Assembly (NCBI GenBank): GCA_018221165.1
Contig: JAAOYD010000077.1
Coordinates: 1-12,128 of the forward strand
Origin: Candidatus Woesearchaeota archaeon
GTDB lineage: Archaea; Nanobdellota; Nanobdellia; Woesearchaeales; UBA525
DNA length: 12,128 nucleotides
Direction of reading: 5' to 3'
Shown one piece after another: positions 6,046-11,243 of the stretch. Position numbers and translations under genes: made by a program. Under the pieces are notes generated by a model, which saw only the letters and a program-made list of their open reading frames with translations, made no database searches and was not told the DNA's origin. The first letter of the stretch is position 1, and every line of letters begins with the position of its first letter.

Positions 6046-7164
6046 ATGCGACGATTCCTTCCCTTTCTCTTGCTCTTCTTCATCCTCGCCTGCGCTGATT
6101 TATCAGTATTAGAATGCGAGCAGGGGTATATGTTCAACGGCACGGTTTGTTGCCAAGATAAGGACAACAACAGCATCTGTGATCTAGCGCACGTCCTCGA
6201 CGAGAACGCCGAAGCTCCGCCAGCAGTGAAGCCAATAGAGATACAACAACCCATAGCTCCCGTCGTCATCAAGCAACCTATTGATTCAACTGAACGTCAA
6301 GCACTCATCGAAGCATTCGCCAAGAACACCGTGAGTCTGTGGCAGCGACAACGGTGGCGCGAGCTCCACCAGATTCTCCCTCTGGAGGATAAGGTCGAGA
6401 TCAGCGAGCAGGAATTCAACATTCTCATGCCGCTCTTCAACTATGATAACCGCGTCGAGCACGACCCTTCCTATGAATACATCAAGATGAACCCGAAGTT
6501 CAACCAGTTCAAAGGGCTTGTCCTCACCCTCGGTGAGGTTACGCTGGACGGCGATACAGCCTCTGCGACTGTTGAGGTCATGTTTGGTAATCGCCCTACT
6601 GGCGAGCAGGATCTCAGCTTTGTCTGGGACAACCAGTGGTTTGTCAAGAATCCCTTGCCGACCAACGAAAAAGAGGATTTCTGCGACACATCAGGTTATG
6701 CTCATTATTGCTACGCCGAACTGGCCAAGGCCTACAAGAAGCCAGAGTATTGCGCCAAGAGTGGCATGTATTTTATTGAGTGTTACCAAGGGCTCAGCAG
6801 GGAAATCCCTGTGGATGTTGCGGTTGCGGTGTGTGGAGCGCAGGATACGCGTACCTTGAACGATGCATGTCTCAATAACGTCGCTTTTGAGACTCGGAGC
6901 GCGCTCCTCTGCGATGAGATTGCTATCAAGCTGAACTGGTACGAGTGCCTTGGCATCATTGCGGGCTACGCTGGCAACTTCCAGCAATGCACTGGTGTCA
7001 TCGAGGGGATAAACAAGCTCACGGAAACACGCTACGAGAATCGCTGTGCGTATGGTTATGCGCGTGCTACTGGCGACAACAAAATTTGCGACCTTATCGA
7101 CAATGACCTTGAACCAGAACTCAGAGATGCCTGTGGTGATGTCACCACGCCAGAGCGCCGATAA
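6046..7164 (+). CDS. Lipoprotein with NTF2-like region and Cys repeats
   Basis: A 372-residue predicted surface lipoprotein. The signal ends in the lipobox I-L-A-C16. A short Cys motif at 35-46, C-C-Q-D-K-D-N-N-S-I-C-D, resembles calcium-binding DxDxN loops seen in secreted archaeal proteins, and a Pro-rich linker follows (about 57-80). Residues 81-205 look like an NTF2-like fold: an amphipathic helix, then strands with VTLDGDTASATVEV and a terminal WDNQWFVKN. The C-terminal part (213-363) has twelve cysteines. Four segments share C-x4-A-x8-C with exactly 14 residues between cysteines (222-236, 275-289, 301-315, 334-348), suggesting disulfide-stapled helical repeats. The start at 6046 rests on the TATA spacing and the lipobox. 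The DUF4349 gene follows after 72 nt. The fold guesses are inference; the precise function is unknown, with adhesion, binding or envelope maintenance as options. Confidence 0.8.
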   Translation: MRRFLPFLLLFFILACADLSVLECEQGYMFNGTVCCQDKDNNSICDLAHVLDENAEAPPAVKPIEIQQPIAPVVIKQPIDSTERQALIEAFAKNTVSLWQRQRWRELHQILPLEDKVEISEQEFNILMPLFNYDNRVEHDPSYEYIKMNPKFNQFKGLVLTLGEVTLDGDTASATVEVMFGNRPTGEQDLSFVWDNQWFVKNPLPTNEKEDFCDTSGYAHYCYAELAKAYKKPEYCAKSGMYFIECYQGLSREIPVDVAVAVCGAQDTRTLNDACLNNVAFETRSALLCDEIAIKLNWYECLGIIAGYAGNFQQCTGVIEGINKLTETRYENRCAYGYARATGDNKICDLIDNDLEPELRDACGDVTTPERR

Positions 7165-7222
7165 CTGCGAATCAGGTTGCGCTCTTCACAACGTTTTAGA
7201 ACTACCACGCCTTTTCCACTTC

Positions 7223-7230
7223 CGAGGTGA
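7223..7230 (+). promoter_or_regulatory. Shine-Dalgarno of the DUF4349 gene
   Basis: GAGGTGAT lies six bases before the ATG at 7237 and about 12 before a second ATG at 7243, so it selects 7237. A clear TATA box is missing in the 72-nt gap after the lipoprotein stop, so this gene is probably read from the upstream promoter, although a poor GTTTTAGAA at about 7194 cannot be excluded. Confidence 0.7.
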
Positions 7231-7236
7231 TCCTCA

Positions 7237-8109
7237 ATGACTATGAAAGATCAATTATTGAAGTTGAAAGAGAACTGGTTACTGATAGCGATTCTTGTTG
7301 TTGTTGTCGTCATGATGAGCGGCGGTAGCAATGTGATGAACAAGGTCGGTGGTGTCGCCTCCTTCGCAACGGATTCTATGATGATGGAACAGTCCTATCG
7401 TGGTATCGCACCACCCATGCCTGGTTATGGTGGTGATTTCGCACCTGAAGTTGAGGAACGTGTTATCCTTAGGACTGCGAGCATCGGTGCAGAAGTCGAA
7501 CGCGGTGAGTTCAAGGCAGCCGAGCAGCGCTTGCGCGGCATCATTTCCAGCGCAGACGGTTTTATCTTGAACGAGAACGCGAACAAGAACGGTGAAGGCA
7601 AGAGCAGCTATTACCGTGGCAGCTACCAGCTGAAGATTCCCCTGAACAACTATGAGAGCACAGTCGAGCAGTTGAAAACCCTCGGCGAAGTGAAGAGCTT
7701 CAACGAAAACACTATTGATGTCACTGGCCGCTATGTGAGTATCGAAGACGAAATCAAGACCGAAAAAGGACGTCTCGTTCGCTTCGAGCAGATGCTCAAG
7801 GACGCTGACCGTGTCGAGGACAAGATTGAGCTTACAGACCGCATTTACTCGTTGGAACGTCGCATCATGCATCTTGAAGACAGCAGGGACGACATCGACG
7901 AACGCGTCGATTTTACAACTGTTAGCGTTTCCCTCACTGAAGAGCGGAGCGGCTACGCGAACATGCATTTCGTCAAGTTCAGCGAACTCGTGAAGAGCTT
8001 TGTTGAGAGTCTGAGCAACCTGTTCCGACTCATCTTCGTTGGGTTGCCCTGGTTGATTGCCTTAGCAATCATCGCGTTCTTCTGGAAGCTGTTCAAGCGG
8101 AAGGCATAG
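7237..8109 (+). CDS. DUF4349 domain membrane protein
   Basis: A 290-residue protein matching the DUF4349 architecture. A membrane helix at about 14-28 is followed by a low-complexity Met/Gly-rich linker (42-70). The domain spans about 72-235: R-x-x-x-I-x-A-E-V at the start, then helix, the IPLNNYESTVEQL-type strand-helix unit and the D-V-T-x-R-Y-V-S-I-E-D-E motif at about 161-173, leading into a charged coiled-coil-like helix (about 170-222) and the closing D-F-T-T-V-S-V-S-L. A second membrane helix at about 264-285 ends in a basic tail. This gives an ectodomain hairpin held by two membrane helices. Homologues are widespread in bacteria and archaea, and their role is not established. The start is set by the Shine-Dalgarno at 7223-7230. 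It sits between two lipoprotein genes, consistent with an envelope role. Confidence 0.88.
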   Translation: MTMKDQLLKLKENWLLIAILVVVVVMMSGGSNVMNKVGGVASFATDSMMMEQSYRGIAPPMPGYGGDFAPEVEERVILRTASIGAEVERGEFKAAEQRLRGIISSADGFILNENANKNGEGKSSYYRGSYQLKIPLNNYESTVEQLKTLGEVKSFNENTIDVTGRYVSIEDEIKTEKGRLVRFEQMLKDADRVEDKIELTDRIYSLERRIMHLEDSRDDIDERVDFTTVSVSLTEERSGYANMHFVKFSELVKSFVESLSNLFRLIFVGLPWLIALAIIAFFWKLFKRKA

Positions 8110-8118
8110 ACATAACTC

Positions 8119-8125
8119 TTTTAAA
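8119..8125 (+). promoter_or_regulatory. TATA box of the cyclophilin gene
   Basis: TTTTAAA is centred 26 nt upstream of the ATG at 8148, predicting a leaderless message. The 22 bases before the ATG are pyrimidine-rich and hold no Shine-Dalgarno. Confidence 0.7.
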
Positions 8126-8147
8126 CGCTTTCTTTCCCCTTCTTTTT

Positions 8148-8672
8148 ATGAGATACGCAATTATTATTGTGCTCCTGCTTTTGGCGGGCTGCGCGGCAGA
8201 GGTGGAACAGATGGATAACCCGACAGTTACACTTGAAACAAACAAAGGAGCAATCACGCTCGAAATCTACGAAGAGACTATGCCAATCACAGCCGGTAAC
8301 TTCCTCAAACTAGTGGGTGAGGGCTTCTACGACGGCGTCATCTTCCACCGCATCATCCCGAACTTCATGCTTCAGGGCGGCGACCCGACGGGAACAGGCA
8401 CTGGCGGTCCGGGCTACAAGATTAAGGACGAGTTCACTGACAACAACCGCAACGAACGCGGCACAATCAGCATGGCAAACGCTGGTCCAAACACAGGCGG
8501 CAGCCAGTTCTTCATCAACCTCGTGGACAACAGCTTCTTAGACAGCAAGCACCCAGTCTTCGGCAAGGTCACAGAAGGAATGGATGTCGTCGACACAATC
8601 AGCCACGTCCGCACAGGGCCTGGCGACAAGCCCGTGGAAGATGTCGTGATTCAGAAAGCGACGGTCAATTAA
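8148..8672 (+). CDS. Lipid-anchored cyclophilin-type peptidyl-prolyl isomerase
   Basis: A 174-residue cyclophilin that interconverts cis and trans peptidyl-prolyl bonds. The N-terminus is a lipoprotein signal with lipobox L-A-G-C15, so the enzyme should sit outside the membrane. The catalytic domain starts near residue 26 and is complete: F-H-R68-I-I-P-N-F73-M-L-Q76-G-G-D matches the active-site strand (Arg55, Phe60 and Gln63 in human CypA numbering), GGSQFFI is at 117-123, and K-H135-P-V-F-G carries the active-site His. The position of the CypA tryptophan that contacts cyclosporin is F130, common in prokaryotic cyclophilins. The start is fixed by the TATA box 26 nt upstream. It probably assists folding of exported proteins, fitting the neighbouring lipoprotein and DUF4349 genes. 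The stop overlaps that of the convergent PHP gene by four bases. Confidence 0.95.
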   Translation: MRYAIIIVLLLLAGCAAEVEQMDNPTVTLETNKGAITLEIYEETMPITAGNFLKLVGEGFYDGVIFHRIIPNFMLQGGDPTGTGTGGPGYKIKDEFTDNNRNERGTISMANAGPNTGGSQFFINLVDNSFLDSKHPVFGKVTEGMDVVDTISHVRTGPGDKPVEDVVIQKATVN

Positions 8673-9424
8673 GACCAGTTGTGCCTTTCGGCGATTCTAC
8701 TATAGGTATCTCGTGAGAGATAACCCTCGTCCCTGAGGAATTCAAAAGCGTTCTTTCTTGCGTCTCTCATCTCGACGAGCGAGTGCGCGTCGCTGTTCAC
8801 CATGAAATGGTCGCCATGCTCGAGCATGATGCGAAGCTTGTCCATGTCGAGCTTTCCTTCTTGCAGGTTACTCCCATTCAATTCAAGAGGGATGCGGTAC
8901 GCGTTCGCTGCACGGCAGAGTCGTTCCATATCGAGGTGTTCAGAGGTCTTCTTGAACGAAGGATGACCGATGAAGTCAATCTTGTCATTGTGGCGTTCCA
9001 ATGCCTTCAGATACGCTTGGGTGATTTTCTTAGGAGATCCTTGATAGGCAAGATGGTGTGCGCTGAGAATGAGGATTTCTCCTTGGGCGGTGTGCGGTGC
9101 TTCGTTGAAATCGCAGATGTCCCCTTCTTCGTTGAGTAAATCTCCTTCAACTCCCCATATTACTTGGACGTTGTTGTGGACATTCTCCCAACGGTTAATC
9201 ATATCGCGCCAGGCACCCGCGCCAAAGAACTTCCCTCGTTGTTCACGTAATGCTTCCAGCGATACTTCACTGTGGTCGGTGATTGCGATAACTTCGAGTC
9301 CTATTTTACCTGCATATTGCACTACTTCTTCTATGGTATTGAGCCCATCGCTGAATGTGCAGGTGTGCATGTGGTAATCAGACGGCCAGGGGTTCTGAAT
9401 TTGACCGGGACGAAGGAGTGCCAT
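8669..9424 (-). CDS. PHP-domain metal-dependent phosphoesterase
   Basis: A 251-residue member of the PHP superfamily, which includes histidinol phosphatase and polymerase-associated exonuclease-like enzymes. The multi-metal site appears complete: H18-M-H20-T near the start, S-D26-G, T-D50-H51-S, G-V-E93-G, S-A-H123-H, G-H154-P, L-E181-L-N and N-S-D212-A-H214. The sequence is of the single-domain PHP type, about the usual 250-280 residues, without a polymerase or helix-hairpin-helix region. The natural substrate cannot be inferred; HisK-type histidinol-phosphate phosphatase is one option, but no histidine biosynthesis genes are nearby. The ATG at 9424 is supported by a TATA box centred 27.5 nt upstream, giving a leaderless transcript. 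The stop overlaps the cyclophilin stop by four bases in convergent orientation. Confidence 0.88.
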   Translation of the reverse strand: MALLRPGQIQNPWPSDYHMHTCTFSDGLNTIEEVVQYAGKIGLEVIAITDHSEVSLEALREQRGKFFGAGAWRDMINRWENVHNNVQVIWGVEGDLLNEEGDICDFNEAPHTAQGEILILSAHHLAYQGSPKKITQAYLKALERHNDKIDFIGHPSFKKTSEHLDMERLCRAANAYRIPLELNGSNLQEGKLDMDKLRIMLEHGDHFMVNSDAHSLVEMRDARKNAFEFLRDEGYLSRDTYSRIAERHNWS

Positions 9425-9447
9425 GTACTCGTGGAACGGAGAATACC

Positions 9448-9455
9448 TTATAAAA
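9448..9455 (-). promoter_or_regulatory. TATA box of the PHP gene
   Basis: On the minus strand the core reads TTTTATAA, centred 27.5 nt from the ATG at 9424, so the message should be leaderless. It lies in the 49-nt gap after the stop of the Kazal-like gene. Confidence 0.75.
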
Positions 9456-9473
9456 GTTACTCTCTAGAAGTGG

Positions 9474-9782
9474 TTATTCTTTGACCCAACCTGAACAGGC
9501 GCCTTTGTGCTTCATGTCAGTGCCTGCTTTGCGAGTGTAGCAGAGGTTGCGATAGGTTTCGCCGTCAGCGCCGCAGACGGAGTCGTCCAGGTTGCTGCAC
9601 GGAGCATCAGCAGTTATCCTGGGGAAGAGAAGGTCGTCCACTACGACGTTACCGGTGATGGACGCTGGCGTGTTCACTTCGAGAAGGTCTGGTCGGACGA
9701 ACGCGAATGCGAGAAGTGCGATGAGCACGATGCCGATGACTCCGATGATGGGAACCTTGCTGCGATGCCAGGCGAGCTTCAT
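9474..9782 (-). CDS. Membrane-anchored Kazal-like domain protein
   Basis: A 102-residue protein with a single N-terminal membrane anchor (about 11-28, preceded by basic residues) and a short linker (about 31-60). Its C-terminus has the Kazal signature: C62-S-N-L-D-D-S-V-C70-G-A-D-G-E-T-Y-R-N-L-C81, then a tail with AG and G-A-C96. Kazal domains usually have six cysteines in three disulfides and often inhibit serine proteases. Here the cysteines correspond to Kazal positions 2, 3, 4 and 6, while positions 1 and 5 are both absent, so the 2-4 and 3-6 disulfides could still form. The predicted reactive-loop region before C70 is D-D-S-V, so protease inhibition is possible but unproven. The start at 9782 is supported by a TATA box centred 27.5 nt upstream. 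Its extracellular target, perhaps another microbe's protease or its own surface protease, is unknown. Confidence 0.82.
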   Translation of the reverse strand: MKLAWHRSKVPIIGVIGIVLIALLAFAFVRPDLLEVNTPASITGNVVVDDLLFPRITADAPCSNLDDSVCGADGETYRNLCYTRKAGTDMKHKGACSGWVKE

Positions 9783-9805
9783 ACAGGGAGAAATGAGGGA
9801 ATTAG

Positions 9806-9813
9806 TTTATAAA
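9806..9813 (-). promoter_or_regulatory. TATA box of the Kazal-like gene
   Basis: A perfect TTTATAAA, palindromic and so readable on either strand, is centred 27.5 nt from the ATG at 9782. It lies in the 42-nt gap after the TauE/SafE gene stop at 9825, and predicts a leaderless transcript separate from the transporter message. Confidence 0.78.
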
Positions 9814-9824
9814 TATTGCGTCCC

Positions 9825-10568
9825 TTAAAAGAAGAGGAGCTTCACTGCACTCGCAATGACAATGAGGGTGAAGAGGCCACGCACCCACACATCCCCTTTC
9901 TTGACCGCGTGCCGAGCGCCGAGGTAGCCACCAATGAACATGCTTGCTATGAGGATGATTCCAATCATATAGTCTATGATGCCTGCGATTGCAAAGACGA
10001 TAACTGCAAAGGCTGCATTCACTAATCCAGGAATCTTTATCGTGGCACTTGCTTCAGTGATGGTAAGACCGAGGGTGAGCATCATGATATACATGAAGAT
10101 TGTGCCGCTGCCGCCGCCAAAAAAAGCCGCCCAGATAGAGAAAATGAAGTAGAGAGGGTAGCTGAGTCTGAAAAGCCATCCTGGGATGTGTTTTTTGCGG
10201 ATGCCGAAGTCTTTCATGAAAAGGAAAGGTAAGGGGATGAGGACGCCGATACCAACAATCCGTGAAAGAAGTGTCGTATCGACTTTCAAGAGGAGCCATG
10301 CGCCGATGATTGCACCGAGGAAGCCAAAGAGGGTGAGTCCTAGCGTAAACTCCCAACGAATCTTCTTCGCTTTCCAATAGGTGTGGATAGCACCTACTCT
10401 GAGTCCCAAAGAGCCGAACTTGTTCGTTGCGATGGCGACTTGTGGCGGCAGTCCGACGAAGATAAGGAAAGGGATGGTGATGAGACCGCCGCTGCCAACC
10501 TGTGCGCCAATGAAGCTGCCAACAATGCCGATGAGGAAGACAAGAAGCAAGGTCAGGAGTTCGGACAT
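9825..10568 (-). CDS. TauE/SafE-type membrane transporter
   Basis: A 247-residue polytopic membrane protein of the TauE/SafE family (COG0730), which exports sulfite, sulfoacetate or other organosulfonates in characterised members; the substrate here is unknown. It shows the family's internal duplication. The first half has G-S-F-I-G-A-Q-V-G-S-G-G near residues 17-28 and N49-K-F-G after the first pair of helices, with GAIIGAWLL at about 85-93. The second half repeats this with F-F-G-G-G-S-G-T at 149-156, a following A-T-I-K-I-P, and G-G-Y-L-G-A-R-H-A at about 213-221. Seven to eight hydrophobic helices fit. The ATG at 10568 is supported by the TATA box centred 26 nt upstream. A pyrimidine-rich stretch between TATA and ATG could also terminate the upstream aEF-1 beta transcript. 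Confidence 0.9.
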   Translation of the reverse strand: MSELLTLLLVFLIGIVGSFIGAQVGSGGLITIPFLIFVGLPPQVAIATNKFGSLGLRVGAIHTYWKAKKIRWEFTLGLTLFGFLGAIIGAWLLLKVDTTLLSRIVGIGVLIPLPFLFMKDFGIRKKHIPGWLFRLSYPLYFIFSIWAAFFGGGSGTIFMYIMMLTLGLTITEASATIKIPGLVNAAFAVIVFAIAGIIDYMIGIILIASMFIGGYLGARHAVKKGDVWVRGLFTLIVIASAVKLLFF

Positions 10569-10590
10569 GAGAAAAGAGAGGAAAAGGTTG

Positions 10591-10597
10591 ATTTAAA
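10591..10597 (-). promoter_or_regulatory. TATA box of the TauE/SafE gene
   Basis: On the minus strand the core reads TTTAAAT in a CCTTTAAATC context, centred 26 nt from the ATG at 10568. It lies three bases after the stop codon of aEF-1 beta, so promoter and upstream gene end are nearly abutting. Confidence 0.7.
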
Positions 10598-10600
10598 GGT

Positions 10601-10882
10601 TTATCCAAGTGCGCGACGTACATCGATGACTTCGCAGCTCTGAACACCGTCGAAACCGGCAATCTCCACTTCGAGGTCTTCTGTGCCGCCTTTCGCTTCA
10701 TCGCTGACGAAGGTAATCTTCAAGGCCTTGAGGCCAAAAGCGATAGGCTCGATTTCGACCTTTTTCTCCGCCTCTTCACCGACGAAGGCATTAATCTTCT
10801 CTTCAGCCGCTTTCTGGATCGCCTCGAGATCCACTTCAGGGGTCTCTGGCATAATCTTGAAGGTAATAATAACTTGTGCCAT
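10601..10882 (-). CDS. Elongation factor 1-beta (aEF-1 beta)
   Basis: A 93-residue protein of the archaeal EF-1 beta family, the guanine-nucleotide exchange factor for elongation factor 1-alpha. The N-terminal M-A-Q-V-I-I-T-F-K-I-M-P-E-T-P-E-V-D-L strand-helix opening is the family hallmark. The alpha-beta sandwich continues with I-E-P-I-A-F-G-L-K-A-L at about 44-54 and ends with the G-F-D-G-V-Q-S-C-E-V-I-D-V-R-R segment at about 77-91. Length matches archaeal homologues (about 88-92). Although the frame allows a GTG start at 10888, the ATG at 10882 is preferred because GAGGTG at 10888-10893 lies five bases upstream and the product begins as in homologues. It is the second gene after the Zn-ribbon gene, with a 15-nt gap; this pairing is common in archaea. 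It forms a translation-related operon. Confidence 0.96.
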   Translation of the reverse strand: MAQVIITFKIMPETPEVDLEAIQKAAEEKINAFVGEEAEKKVEIEPIAFGLKALKITFVSDEAKGGTEDLEVEIAGFDGVQSCEVIDVRRALG

Positions 10883-10887
10883 CTTCA

Positions 10888-10893
10888 CACCTC
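10888..10893 (-). promoter_or_regulatory. Shine-Dalgarno of aEF-1 beta
   Basis: On the minus strand GAGGTG lies five bases before the ATG at 10882, in the 15-nt gap after the Zn-ribbon stop. It overlaps the alternative GTG start at 10888, which argues against that start. Confidence 0.8.
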
Positions 10894-10897
10894 AGAA

Positions 10898-11062
10898 TCA
10901 GTTCGGGCCAGTGAACCCGCACTTGGGGCAGGTGTATTTGACCACGTTCTGTCGTTCGCTCTTGGTGCGGACGATAATCTCGCCGCATTCTGGACAGGGA
11001 AAACTCACGCTGCCCTTGTCGTTCACCACACTGGTGCCGGTTGCTGTGCTTTTAGTCTCCAT
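10898..11062 (-). CDS. Reduced COG2888-like Zn-ribbon protein
   Basis: A 54-residue protein that resembles the archaeal Zn-ribbon family COG2888 (DUF1610), which is thought to bind RNA and act in translation. Homologues typically have four Cys knuckles; here only two remain: F-P-C23-P-E-C26-G and Y-T-C45-P-K-C48-G-F-T-G-P-N. The first and third knuckles are replaced by S/T-rich and T-K-S-E segments, leaving one probable zinc site. Position upstream of aEF-1 beta fits the common archaeal arrangement. The ATG at 11062 is preferred to the longer frame because it gives the family length; GAGG lies ten bases upstream, and the promoter TATA box predicts a leader of about 30 nt. An extended form starting near 11150 would include promoter sequence and is unlikely. 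The role is inferred from family and neighbour. Confidence 0.85.
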   Translation of the reverse strand: METKSTATGTSVVNDKGSVSFPCPECGEIIVRTKSERQNVVKYTCPKCGFTGPN

Positions 11063-11105
11063 GAATATCAAGCCTCGGTTGGTAATCGGTAGGGCGCGAG
11101 AAAAG

Positions 11106-11143
11106 AAGGTGGTTTTTAAAGGTTGCTGTGGCATCACCACCTT
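11106..11143. repeat. 8-bp inverted repeat bracketing a TATA box
   Basis: AAGGTGGT at 11106-11113 is the exact reverse complement of ACCACCTT at 11136-11143. The arm centres are 30 bp apart, near three helical turns, and the TATA box of the Zn-ribbon operon lies between them, with the first arm touching its end. This layout could be a repressor operator, but chance is possible. Confidence 0.35.
11113..11122 (-). promoter_or_regulatory. TATA box of the Zn-ribbon/aEF-1 beta operon
   Basis: On the minus strand the element is CTTTAAAAA, centred about 56 nt from the ATG at 11062, predicting transcription from about 11092 and a leader of roughly 30 nt. This is one of the few leadered first genes here. 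The element is flanked by an 8-bp inverted repeat (11106-11113 and 11136-11143). Confidence 0.65.
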
Positions 11144-11154
11144 GGCATAAAGTT

Positions 11155-11194
11155 TGGTCACGAGCATGAGCTTGCTCATAATTGCGAGTGACCA
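11155..11194. other. Structured inverted repeat with CUUG tetraloop
   Basis: A 40-nt imperfect inverted repeat between pyrG and the Zn-ribbon promoter. Outer arms TGGTCAC (11155-11161) and GTGACCA (11188-11194) form seven pairs. Read as plus-strand RNA, GA opposes GA, then GCA pairs with TGC, a TAAT bulge sits on the 3' side, and TGAG pairs with CTCA around a CUUG loop closed by G-C. The tandem G-A and the CUUG tetraloop are plus-strand-specific; the minus strand has TC opposite TC and CAAG. It could be an RNA, a bidirectional terminator or a protein site. No poly-T tract follows on either strand. Confidence 0.5.
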
Positions 11195-11243
11195 GTAAAT
11201 CTCAGACGAAGGATGAGTAGATGGCCGTGGTGATGCTGATGGT

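Noticed and set aside
7279..7968. 229-codon minus-strand ORF opposite the DUF4349 gene
   Set aside because: It is a shadow of the plus-strand gene and shows no family features.
9507..9812. Plus-strand ORF across the Kazal-like gene
   Set aside because: The minus-strand product carries a clear domain, anchor and promoter; the plus-strand frame has none.
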